In this document: one piece after another, positions 54,150-64,000 of the stretch | Position numbering within the stretch: the first letter of the stretch is position 1 | How the letters are laid out: every line of letters begins with the position of its first letter | DNA from: Adineta ricciae | Taxonomy: Eukaryota; Rotifera; Eurotatoria; Adinetida; Adinetidae | Assembly (NCBI GenBank): GCA_905250025.1 | Contig: CAJNOJ010000329.1 | Location: 42,975-106,974, forward strand | Length of the DNA stretch: 64,000 bases | Reading direction: 5' to 3' | Translations under genes and position numbers: made by a program | Notes under the pieces: generated by a model | Seen by the model: only the letters and a program-made list of their open reading frames with translations | Databases searched by the model: none | Told to the model about the DNA's origin: nothing

Positions 54150-56906
54150 CCCACCCTCAAAATGGTTTTCAAAAGATATAATGTTTTACAATTTTCTTTC
54201 ATCGTTTCGTGTTCTATAGCAACGTCTTTCTTATTCCAGGTTAACTTCGACTTTCTAACTGTATTTCACATAAAACTGTGGGAAAAGAAAGCACATCCTC
54301 AAATTCGAGTCTTTCTCGCACAGTAGAACTCTTATTTCGAGAAAACCCTGAGGCGAAGCACAGGGAACTTTTTGAGAGAAAAAAATTTCTTAAAATCTTT
54401 TAAAAAACACGCCTAGTAGATCAGTGCTTTACGCTGGCTCTGAGTATCGCACTAGTTTCTGCAAAATCATGCATTTCCCTGCTGAAAAGTAACATTTATT
54501 GCATGATTTTCTATAAAATTGTTCAGAAACGCATAAGTAGTTTTGCAGAGCAGCTTCCACTCTATCGAACGATATAAGATAATGTTACTTTTGAATATGT
54601 TTTTCTGATGAAAATCTCAATAAACAAAAGCACTCGAAAGATCATAATTTTGACACATTAAAACTTTGGACTAGAACTTGTGTATACATAAAAGACCGGA
54701 AGACTCTGATGAAAAGTGATTGAAATCTGGGTTTCGGAGTAACTTGGATAAGGTCAAACAAAGGTGTTATTTGCTCTTCGCTGTCGAATACCTCTATATA
54801 GGTATATTCAAACAGATTTTAGGAGGAGATGAACCATTCTCTATAATACTCAAGCAGTTTCCGACAATGGTAAATGTTTTCTAGAACAGTCTAGGGAACT
54901 TCAAATCATTATCCTCGAAAACTAAAATGTTTGTAACAGTTTAGAAATTAACAGAGTATTTTTGTATTGCTTTAGAAGATTTTATAAATAAGGTTGTTTA
55001 CTTTTTTTATCAGTTATCATAAAATTAATCGCGATATATGATACGCAACCAAGGAAAATATATCATATTCAGTTTGATCATGTTACTTACATGGATTAAT
55101 ATATATTATAAATGCCAACTGACCGTCAATCAGTCCACATCTTCATCTTGGGAACATAATTCATCTCAAACGGAGAAATTAGGAAGCACTTTGACGTATT
55201 CTACTGATCGAAAAATGAAACCAATGTATATTTTTGTGCATGCTCCAAAAACGGGTGGAACAATTATTCGTGTAATTTTAAATCATTGGTGTCTTGCTAC
55301 TAACAAAATTTGCAGAGAACTTATTATCGCAGACCAGTATGGTGATATACGAGAACTTCGCGCAATGAATGCATCAGAACTTAATCAAATTGACGTGCTT
55401 ATAGGACACATTCCATATGGAGTCCATCACATGATGAAGTTGAAGCGACCAGTCAAATATATAACTATAATTCGAGATCCTGTTCAACAGACAATTTCCG
55501 CTTTTCATTTTCGAAGATATTCTGCTCATCACCTTGCGGGAGCGTTCGCTTTACAATCAGTAATACATCAGTTAAATAATACATTACAATGTGGAACTAC
55601 ATCACTCGATTGTACTTATGATAAATTTCAGTTAAATCATAATCGAAATGCCGTTATCAGTTATTTAACTAGAAATCAAACTTCATTCCCTAATGCGAAA
55701 GGATGTTTCGCTGGTCTTGGAGGTACAGAAGGATGGTCCCAAGTACATAATTTTTCAGTAGAACGGTTACAATCGTTGAATACATCTTTCTTATTAAAGT
55801 TCGCGAACGCTGTCGTCAATCAGGCATGGAAATCTGACTGTAGAGGATCTCTGGATCAGATACTAGGAGAGTCTTTTCAACAGTTTTTGAAAGCAAGTAT
55901 CGACTCACAGTTAATTCAGAAAGACTATGGATCACGATGGACTTTTGGGAACAATCCTGTTACTACTTTGTTCTGTTGCTATCATTTTTGGGAAAATACT
56001 ATTTCAGAAAAAGATCAGAGAGAACAAAGGGCAAGATGTCCGCATATTCGAAATGACAAAACCAAAAATTGTGCACTTGACAATATGAACCAAATTGACT
56101 TAATACTTATCAAAGAACAAACAAAACTATCATTACAGCTTTTGGAAGTTTTCTTAAATTGGACTATACCAGCAGAACTAAAACGATTGCGTATAAACGA
56201 AGCAGTCTATGTAACTCCAAAACCTCCTCCAATAAAGTTTGAAGATTTGGTTTTTGCTGAGAAATTAACAAAGCTTGATCGCATCATTTATCAAACTGCT
56301 GTATTGAAATTTTGGACAAATGTCCACTCCCGTGAATTACTTTAATCGCCTGACTATAACATCGACCGTTACAACTGAGGGCGGCTTTTGAAAGGGGCCT
56401 TAAGTATTTTACCCATGTTGTTGCTTAAACTATTTAATGATTTTATTTTTTTAAATACACGATTAAATTTGAATTTGTCGCAAAATGAAATTTTCCATGA
56501 AGTCAATTGAATTCCAACGAAATACTAATATAGAATGGATCATTTCTCACCCGATCCTTGTGAATTACATCAAATTGAAACTTTTCCTAATGTTTTTCTA
56601 TCTTCCTCTCTTCGATTTTTCACGATTATATGCTGATTTATGTAAACAAATTGTATGTTTTTCTGCTAGTATGAGTTGCTTTTGTAAAACAATATTTTTA
56701 GAAGAGTATATGATCAGCTGAATTTTGCTATAATAAAAAAAGAAATTCATTAGACCAATATATCATGTACACGTTCATTTGGTTTCTCAATAAAAGCTTT
56801 GAAAATTATTATGAGATGCATCAAGATACAGATAGGCCTGACATTTCAAACAATAGAAATTCTTTTTCATGATAAAATATTTATTTTTCCATCGAAGACG
56901 TAATCT
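54150..56906 (+). repeat. Tandem duplication D, unit 1
   Basis: About 2.75 kb: upstream block (TTTTCAAAAGATATAATGTT, AAAGAAAGCACATCCTCAAA), promoter, sulfotransferase gene and 3' region, ending CATCGAAGACGTAATCT before an N (56907). Unit 2 is 56908-59654. Confidence 0.93.
55038..56345 (+). CDS. Golgi sulfotransferase (Sulfotransfer_2 type)
   Basis: An intact 435-residue type II membrane protein. The anchor is at residues 8-24 (YIIFSLIMLLTWINIYY), then a Ser/Thr-rich stem and a lumenal sulfotransferase domain that moves sulfate from PAPS to a glycan. The 5'-phosphosulfate loop is FVHAPKTGGTIIR (66-78); the 3'-phosphate site is YITIIRDPVQQTISAFHF (141-158) with R146 and S154. IGHIPYGVH (122-130) is the usual following strand with a conserved His. 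Many N-glycosylation sites (NAS, NTT, NQT, NFS) fit a secretory-pathway enzyme. This layout is that of the heparan-sulfate 2-O / uronyl sulfotransferase family, but the acceptor cannot be fixed. No intron. The ATG follows an AT-rich leader shared with the second copy. Confidence 0.87.
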   Translation: MIRNQGKYIIFSLIMLLTWINIYYKCQLTVNQSTSSSWEHNSSQTEKLGSTLTYSTDRKMKPMYIFVHAPKTGGTIIRVILNHWCLATNKICRELIIADQYGDIRELRAMNASELNQIDVLIGHIPYGVHHMMKLKRPVKYITIIRDPVQQTISAFHFRRYSAHHLAGAFALQSVIHQLNNTLQCGTTSLDCTYDKFQLNHNRNAVISYLTRNQTSFPNAKGCFAGLGGTEGWSQVHNFSVERLQSLNTSFLLKFANAVVNQAWKSDCRGSLDQILGESFQQFLKASIDSQLIQKDYGSRWTFGNNPVTTLFCCYHFWENTISEKDQREQRARCPHIRNDKTKNCALDNMNQIDLILIKEQTKLSLQLLEVFLNWTIPAELKRLRINEAVYVTPKPPPIKFEDLVFAEKLTKLDRIIYQTAVLKFWTNVHSRELL

Positions 56907-56907
56907 N

Positions 56908-59654
56908 GCTCCCCCTCAGAATTTTCAAAAGATATAATGTTCCACAATTTTCTTATTTCAGGTTAACTTTGACTTTCTAACTGTACTTCACAGGAAACCA
57001 TGGGAAAAGAAAGCACATCCTCAAATTCGAGTCTTTCTGGCACAGTAGAACTCATATTTCGAGAAAACCCCGGGGGAGGGGAGCACAGGAGAGTTTTTGA
57101 GAGAAAAAAATTTAAAAAAGCCTTTGGAAAAACACGCCTGGTAGATCAGCGCTTTACGCTGACTCTGAGTATCGCATTAGTTTCTGCGAAATCATGTATT
57201 TTCCTGCTGAAAATTAACGTTTATTGCGTGATTTTCTATAAAATTATTCAGAAACGCATAAGTAGTTTTGCAGAGCAGCTTCCGCTCTATCGAACGATAT
57301 AAGATAATGTTACTTTTGAATATGTTTTTCTGATGAAAATCTCAATAAACAAAAGCACTCGAAAGATCATAATTTTTGACACATTGAAACTTTGGACTAG
57401 AACTTGTGTATGCATAAAAACCGGAAGACCTTGATGAAAAGCGATTAAAATCTGGGTTTCGGAGTAACTTTTTATGCTTTTTTACCCTTACTAGTCCACT
57501 TGAAAAGTCAAAAATTTTCGGCGACTAGTTTGGATGGTGACCTCATGGAAGCTCCCCTAAGTGAGAACAAAGCAAATGATGGAAGTGTAGGCGAGTAGCT
57601 TGGATGAGTTTAAACAAAGTTGTTATTTGCTCTTCGCTGTCGAATATCTCTATATAGGTACATTCAAACAGAGTTTAGGGCGAGATGAACCGTTCTCTAA
57701 GATACTCAAGCGGTTCCCAACAATGGTAAATGTTTTCTAGAATAGTCTAGGGAGCTTCAAATCATTATCCTCGAAAACTAAGATGTTTGCAACACTTTGG
57801 AAATTAGCAGAGTATTTTTGTATTGTTTTAGAAGAATTTATAAATAAGGTTGTTTCCTTTTTCGATCAGTCATCACAAAATTAATCGCGATATATGATAC
57901 GTAACCAAGGAATATGTATCATATTCAGTTTGATAACGTTACTTACATTGATTAAAATTTATGATAAATGCCAACTGGCCGGCAATCAGCCCACATCTTC
58001 ATCTTGGGAACATAATTCATTTCAAACGGAGAAATTAGGAAGCACTTTGGCATATTCTACTGATCGAAAAATGAAACCAATGTATATTTTTGTACATGCT
58101 CCAAAAACGGGTGGAACAATTATTCGTGTAATTTTAAATCATTGGTGTATTGCTACTAACAAAACTTGCAGAGAACTTATTATCGCAGACCAGTACGGTG
58201 ATATACGAGAACTTCGCGCAATGAATGCATCAGAACTTAATCAAATTGACGTGCTTATAGGACACATTCCATATGGAGTCCATCACATGATCGAGTTGAA
58301 ACGACCAGTCAAATATATAACTATAATTCGAGATCCTGTACAACAGACAATTTCCGCTTTTCATTTTCGAAGATTTTCTGCTCATTACCTTGCGGGAGCG
58401 TTCGCTTTACAATCAGTAATACATCAGTTAAATAATACATTACAATGTGGAACTACATCACTCGATTGTACTTATGATAAATTTCTCAAGTACATAATTT
58501 TTCAGTAGAACGGTTACAATCGTTGAATACATCTTTCTTATTAAAGTTCGCGAACGCTGTTGTCAATCAGGCGTGGAAATCTGACTGTAGAGGATCTCTG
58601 GATCAGATACTAGGAGAGTCTTTTCAACAGTTTTTGAAAGCAAGTATAGACTCACAGTTAATTCAGAAAGACTATGGATCACGATGGACTTTTGGGAACA
58701 ATCCTGTTACTACTTTGTTCTGTTGCTATCATTTTTGGGAAAATACTACTTCAGAAAAAGATCAGAGAGAACAAAGGGCAAGATGTCCGCATATTCGAAA
58801 TGATAAAACCAGAAATTGTGCACTTGACAATATGAACCAAATTGACTTAATACTTATCAAAGAACATGCAAAACTTTCATTACAGCTTTTGGAAGTTTTC
58901 TTAAATTGGACAATACCAGCAGAACTAAAACGATTGCGTATAAACGAAGCAGTCTATGTAACTCCAAAACCTCCTCCAATAAAGTCTGAAGATCTGGTTT
59001 TTGCTGAGAAATTAGCAAAGCTTGATCGCATCATTTATCAAACTGCTGTATTGAAATTTTGGACAAATGTCCACTCCCGTGAATTAATTTAATCGCCTGA
59101 CTATGACATCGACCGTTACTGCTGAGGGCGGATTTTGAGAGGGGCCTTAAATATTTTAGCCATGTTCTTGCTTAAACTATTTAATGATTTTATTTTTTTA
59201 AATACACGATTAAATTTGAATTTGTCGCAAAATGAAATTTTCCCATGAAGTCGATTGAATTTCAATGAAATACTAATATAGAATGGATCATTTCTCACCC
59301 GATCCTCGTGAATTACATCAAATTGAAACTTTTCTTAATGTTTTTCTATCTTTCTCTCTTCGATTTTTCACGATTATATGCTGATTTATGTAAACAAATT
59401 GTATGTTTTTCTGCTAGTATGAGTTGCTCTTGAAAAACAATATTTTTAGAAGAGTATATGATCAGCTGAATTTTGCTATAATAAAAAAAGAAATTCATTA
59501 GACCAATATATCATGTACACGTTCATTTGGTTTCTCAATAAAAGCTTTGAAAATTATTATGAGATGCATCAAGATACAGATAGGCCTGACATTTCAAACA
59601 GTAGAAATTCTTTTTCATGATAAAATATTTATTTTTCCATCGAAGACGTAATCT
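56908..59654 (+). repeat. Tandem duplication D, unit 2
   Basis: A direct copy of 54150-56906 with a few percent differences. It carries about 130 extra bases at 57468-57600 (between GGAGTAACTT and GGATGAGTTT), absent from unit 1, and ends at the same CGAAGACGTAATCT word before another N (59655). Confidence 0.93.
57894..59092 (+). pseudogene. Second sulfotransferase copy, frameshifted
   Basis: Very similar to 55038-56345 and keeps both PAPS-binding motifs. About 109 bp present in the first copy (roughly 55630-55738) are missing after GATAAATTTC at about 58486. The loss is not a multiple of three, so the frame ends at 58508 after 204 residues. The rest is open from 58523 in another frame (189 residues). 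The lost part includes the AVISYLTRNQTSFPNAKG region. Elsewhere the coding sequence is well kept, so inactivation looks recent. Separate expression of the N-terminal piece is possible but unsupported. Confidence 0.85.
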
Positions 59655-59655
59655 N

Positions 59656-59800
59656 AATAAAGGTTCGCCAGAAAATACGGAACCATAAGGTTTCGCAGAT
59701 TTTCGAAAACCACTTTTTTCAACATTTTGACACATTTGGGAGCTTTGGACGTCTACGAAACCTTTTTGATGGTTTTTGTCAAATACCTTTTTTTTCAGTG
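59656..59800. mobile_element. Right end of a CACTG-type MITE
   Basis: Ends TTTTTTTTCAGTG; reversed, CACTGAAAAAAAAGG is like the ends at 48247 and 51104. It carries short GAAACC/GGTTTC words. The left part is cut at the N (59655). Confidence 0.5.
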
Positions 59801-61476
59801 TTCAAAGCACTATCGTTCAAATTTACCATTCTATATAGCTCCTTCTTTCACATGGAGAAAAGATTGCTAGGGCAATTGATAGTCCGTGAAATGCTCTATC
59901 AGTAGATGCAAACGTCCTTTCGACATGTTGCCAATTTAGCTGGAAAAAGTGTGGCCTCTGTTTCCCGCTAATTTCATTCAAAAGATATTATTTTAAGGTT
60001 CCTTGTAGGTTTGAATTCGACGCACGAAATAAGGAATTGTTACATATTCAGATTTATTAAAAAATTGAAGTAAAATGTTTCCGCTCTGATTTTGATGGGA
60101 ACAGGATGATGCAAAGTTTCTTGCTGTAATGATTAAGACTCAGAACCGAACGAACCTATAGTTCCTTCTTACGTTTTGGGAAGACTGACCGATAGACACT
60201 CGCAATTCCATTCAAACAACTTCTTTTCAATTTTATGTAAAAAAGCGCGTGTAAAAATACATCGAAGCAGATTTTTGTAGTTATTTAGCTAGAAGAAATA
60301 CAATGATTCGTTTTATAAAATGCGTATTTGAAAGTAGGCTGATTTACGGCATTATAAGATTGACTTGGTATACTTTTGGGATGATTCTTTCGAAGAACTC
60401 TTTCCCTCAGGATTTGTAGAAAATTTCACGGGCTATCGTCTGGGAAAAGGTCAAGGATTCAGGTCGGGCTATAAGAGAGAGAGTCGTAAAATAAAGAGAG
60501 GCTGATTTATCCGGCCGCACCCGTTAGTTTGCTTCTATATTGAACATTTATCAATAGGTGAGCCGGTTGCCTATCTAATTCATTTACTGTCTCCTTTTCG
60601 TAAAAAAACCTATCGCAAAAATGTCTTTTGTCTATGAAAGTATGCTAGCGTTTCTATCGAAGATGAAATCGGTATTAGATACTAGCTGATTCGACCCAAT
60701 TAGTGATCTTCACTAATATAGTCCATTTTCTAGACGATTCACTATTGCACCTTTCTATGAACTTTCCTTCAGAAAATTGTGGTCTTCGACATTTTCCGCA
60801 AGTGCATAAATTTCTCCATATGACCTTAATCACATGAGTAAAGTGTTATAAGAAAAATTAACAGTAACGGATTTTACAGAAGACCGATCGGCCTTATGAT
60901 AGAAGAGAGGTCGACAAAAAATACACTGCTTCGATTTTAATCTAGCTACCGTCAGTGAAACTAATTGCAGTACGCGATACATTTAGTGCCTTAATGGTTG
61001 ATGACAGAAACGAGCTCTACCAATAATTTCCTCCTTCATCCTCATTTATATAAGTATGATTCTGTTTATAGCTGCGCGCAAAGATTATATTCGATTATCG
61101 ACTCGGAAATCTTGTGATTATGTTTGTTGAAAACTATGACAATAATGTTGTGAAAACTGAAAGAATGTATAAAATAATGAACCAGCAAATTTTTGTTCGT
61201 CGGACAAGCCTGTTTTTCAGCACGTCTTTACAGAATGTGACACTGAACCAATTTCTAGCTTTCATTAACGAGCAACGTCAAGTACTTTGTCAAGAACTCT
61301 TTTCCGTGTAAAAACATCCGTGATCAAAATCGGTTTTTCGAAAAAGAACATTCGAAAACACAGAAATTAAAATACCTCGTCTAAAGATCAACCCATTCGA
61401 ACCGCAATAATAAGAATATAAAAGATACCGAAAACTACGCAAAAGACTTCTATATTATTTTCTATATATAACTTAC
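59801..61476. other. Spacer, no recognised gene
   Basis: No family signal. Short frames (e.g. 61114-61311 plus) are unrecognised. The next exon of the candidate gene at 61477 may lie here on the minus strand. Confidence 0.35.
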
Positions 61477-61767
61477 AATCTCAACAGTACTGCATACGAT
61501 CCGATGGACAAGATCATATGACATTAATCCAGTAATGATCATTGAGTAGAGGCTTAAGACTAATTTATAACGATGGTCCTTTCTCATATCACTTATGATG
61601 AAGCTTTCTATATCGAGAACCGTATTGTTACGTTGTAAAAAAAGCTTCCAATATAATTCATCACCTCTGTATAGGTCAAGTTGATGATCAGCCACATTTT
61701 TGCACCTTTCTTCAGTTAGTTGGACTACTTTACCAAACCATACAATCAATTCATATGAAAAACTAAC
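61477..61767 (-). CDS. Candidate internal exon, unrecognised protein
   Basis: A 291-bp open stretch flanked on the minus strand by a good acceptor (TATGTGCAG before 61767) and a strong donor (GTAAGTTATATATAG from 61476). It is exactly 97 codons, phase 0 at both ends. It encodes a mixed helical segment with KVVQLTEERCKNVADHQLDL and a hydrophobic KLVLSLYSMIITGLMSYDLV near its end. I found no sure neighbouring exon and recognise no family. The splice context and codon-exact length are the only support. Confidence 0.35.
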
Positions 61768-62215
61768 CTGCACATATCGATGCAATCAAAAGACTCTAAT
61801 GTAAGAAATACGACAAGATTCATGTGGAGTTCATCAATATCTATCAACTCCATCGAAAAACTTTATCTAATTGTCTTGTATAGACTCACGTAGAATGAGC
61901 AACTTTTGATAAATCATGCAATTACAGAGCATACTATTTATGAAATATAACAACATTAAAAGGCCTAACATATCTAATAGTTCTACTAGAGACACATTCG
62001 AACTACAACCTAAAATTTATTTTCTTCAGGATGTTGCGTAATATTATTGAAAAAGTATACATTTAATGCATACAGCAAGTGTTCACCTACCTTCGTCACT
62101 ACTTAATGACTACCAAGGGTAAAAAAATGAAAGTAGATATACCCTTTTCTTCAAACATTAAAAAGGAATGCAAAAGCCCACTCTATATAGATTCGCCTAC
62201 TATTATCGCTGATGC
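61768..62215. other. Spacer before satellite, no gene seen
   Basis: AT-rich, with upstream exons of the candidate gene possible but not identifiable. Confidence 0.35.
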
Positions 62216-62880
62216 GTATATTATTTTCTTTCGATGTCACGATCGGAAGATTGACTCACCGATTTGGATGCAGTGGAGGAGCCTCCGTCACAACTTCCTA
62301 CCACGGAGAAATATCGTAAACTAGTGAAGAGCGAAAGGAAAAGAGAGGAGATGAGTCTCTTCTTTGTCCTCTCATATGAATAAAAGTACATATTATTTTC
62401 TTTCGATGTCACGATCGGAAGATTGAGTCACCGATTTGGATGCATAGGAGGAGCCTCCGTCACAACTTCCTACCACGGAAAAATACCGTAAGCTAGTGAA
62501 GAGCGAAAGCAAAAGAGAGGAGATGAGTGTCTCCTTTGTCCTCTCATAAGAATATAACTGCATATTATTTTCTTTCGATGTCACGATCGGAAGATTGAGT
62601 CACTGATTTGGATGCATAGGAGGAGCCTCCGTCACGACTTCCTACCGCGGAAAAATACCGTAAACTAGTGAAGAGCGAAAGCAAAAGAGTGGAGATAAGT
62701 GTCTCGTTTGTCCTCTCATAAGAATATAACTGCATATTATTTTCTTTCAATGTCACGGTCGGATGATTAAGGCACCGATTTCAATATATCGGAATAGCCT
62801 CCGTCACAACTTCCTACCGCGGAAAAATACCGTAAACTAGTGAAGAGGGAAAGGAAAAGAGAGGAGGTGAGTCTGTGCAT
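62216..62880. repeat. 172-bp tandem satellite, about 3.9 units
   Basis: The word TTATTTTCTTTCGATGTCAC recurs at 62221, 62393, 62565 and (one change) 62737, i.e. an exact 172-bp period. Units share ACGATCGGAAGATTGA.TCA, GGAGCCTCCGTCAC, ACTTCCTACC.CGGA and AGTGAAGAG.GAAAG. The first three units are very similar. The fourth is more diverged and loses its end near 62878. Serial minus-strand frames in it are by-products of the repeat. Confidence 0.93.
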
Positions 62881-64000
62881 AAAGTGCAAATTTAAAATTG
62901 GTACCATTTTGAAAGAAACGTGGCAAAATTTTGGAAAATAGAAATTTTGAAAACTGAAAATTTGAAAATTTTTAAAGTTTTGCATTTTCAGGTTCAAAAA
63001 TCCGGTACGGTTTCTGTAGACTAAATATGAGCAAAATAGTATGCTTAAATTTAAGAGTCAAGACTTAAAAATATATTGTTTGATTCAAATCAGATAAATA
63101 GAAATCAGAAATCTACTCTTTGAACTAAATATTTCAAAATGTTCTATGATATACGGACTACTCTGTATCATTCTGAGAGAACTAGAAATCGGAAATCTAG
63201 TTTTCAATGTAAAATTTGGGAGATTTTTCTATATAATCCGAGGAAATTTTATAATTTATACAATAAACTGAATGAATAGCAGAAAAGTAGAGGTGAGAAA
63301 AGAGGAGGATTAGTGTGGAAGTCAAATGGTAAGTAAACGAAAACAAAATAGTGAAGTCATTCATAAATTGTGTGTTAATTGTTCTTTTTTCTAATCGCAG
63401 TGTTTAGAGCGAAGATCGCCCAATTTTTCGGGCGTTTGAAAATATAGTTACATTGATAGATTTCTTTGGTTCTATTTATGGCACATGTCATGGACAATAC
63501 CGCAAGTATGTTTAATAAAAATGAAGATGAGAAGGAAATAATATTTTTTTGCTGTTGCAGCATTTCATTTATTTTATTTTTTTGTGATCACAATGGCAAA
63601 CTGGAGAAATAACGTTATCGCGTTACATAGGGGTATCCAAAAGTAGTGGCAGTGGCACTTTTTTACTTTATATACGACATCAAGGAATATCTTTTCTAGG
63701 CAGTCTGACAGAGAAAAAATTGCTCTATCTTTCTATACTACTGGATTGTGTTTGAACTAATCTCCTAATATTAAATTATCCACAAAACATATTTCGGCTG
63801 GTTACGCACCAGTTCTAAGTTTTGTGTTGCAGTTTCTGATTCTTTATTAGTTGTATGAATAAATAACGCTCGTCGAAAAGGACTCGCATTACCCTCGACT
63901 GAAAAGATTCATATGTAATAATCAATTTGCTATTGTTTTTTCATTTCATATAAGAGAAAATGTTTTCCAATATGAAGTTTATTTATTTGTTTTTCAATGA
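62881..64000. other. AT-rich end of window, no gene seen
   Basis: A low-complexity AAATTTTGAAAATTT stretch near 62905-62985. No coding or RNA feature recognised. Confidence 0.4.

Noticed and set aside
62221..62756. Three similar 63-residue minus-strand proteins
   Set aside because: They arise once per 172-bp satellite unit; the period is not a multiple of three and there is no domain.
62216..62880. CRISPR-like array
   Set aside because: Units are adjacent 172-bp copies without short repeat-spacer structure, in a eukaryotic setting.
1..64000. tRNA or rRNA genes
   Set aside because: I looked for B-box-like GGTTCGA words and rRNA landmarks and saw no convincing gene; a covariance-model scan would be needed to exclude tRNAs.

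Overview
The window looks like a transposon-rich, gene-poor accessory stretch of an animal nuclear genome, most likely a bdelloid rotifer. This is inference from content, not a database match. The signs are AT-rich sequence, introns of about 50-80 bp with GT-AG borders, rhodopsin-type receptors, an ADP-ribosyltransferase-TPR fusion, a caspase-NHL fusion, an LDLa/EGF/7TM receptor, and enzymes of bacterial or fungal aspect (catalase, beta-lactamase-fold hydrolase, GH51 arabinofuranosidase, a mycobacterial-type methyltransferase). Helitron, Penelope-like, mariner and MITE relics surround them.

Layout. 0.2-2.5 kb: broken Helitron Rep gene (minus). 2.9-4.1 kb: a basic ORF and a coiled-coil gene interrupted by one in-frame stop. 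4.5-5.1 kb: direct repeats around a GATC-rich MITE. 5.2-6.1 kb: intact methyltransferase (minus). 6.2-6.5 kb: G-rich mobile-element debris around a 100-N gap. 6.6-10.1 kb: decayed LDLa-EGF-7TM receptor. 10.3-12.1 kb: 11-exon catalase (minus), every junction in phase but short at the N-terminus. 12.8-13.9 kb: broken beta-lactamase-family hydrolase, a piece of which recurs at 16.4-16.65 kb. 15.4-16.3 kb: intact GPCR. 17.2-17.9 kb: probable LRR relic. 18.5-20.5 kb: caspase-NHL gene. 21.8-22.5 kb: foldback element, MITE and an assembly-type duplication. 23.6-24.5 kb: second intact GPCR (minus). 24.7-25.3 kb: old inverted-repeat element. 26.2-26.9 kb: Penelope-like RT relic. 26.9-29.7 kb: ART-TPR gene (minus).

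30-35 kb holds foldback and GTAC-repeat blocks, a DDE transposase scrap and AT-rich sequence. 35.7-37.6 kb is a GH51 pseudogene, with a partial diverged copy at 41.2-42.7 kb. 39.3-39.65 and 45.1-45.6 kb carry a dispersed retroelement-like repeat. 40.7-41.2 kb is a truncated mariner abutting a MITE. 43.2-43.9 kb is the C-terminal half of a GPCR cut at an N, beginning a 1.15 kb duplication (43.9-45.0 and 45.8-47.0 kb). 48.2-48.7 kb is a 432 bp palindromic MITE. 49.8-50.9 kb encodes a type II membrane glycosyltransferase. 54.2-59.7 kb is a 2.75 kb tandem duplication: the first sulfotransferase is intact and the second is broken by a deletion. 62.2-62.9 kb is a 172-bp satellite array.

The intact genes do not form an operon or pathway. 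They fall into secreted or membrane-surface roles (receptors, Golgi glycosyl- and sulfotransferases), stress or signalling roles (catalase, caspase-NHL, ART-TPR) and an isolated methyltransferase. Single Ns repeatedly sit on repeat borders, so some of the local order may be an assembly product.
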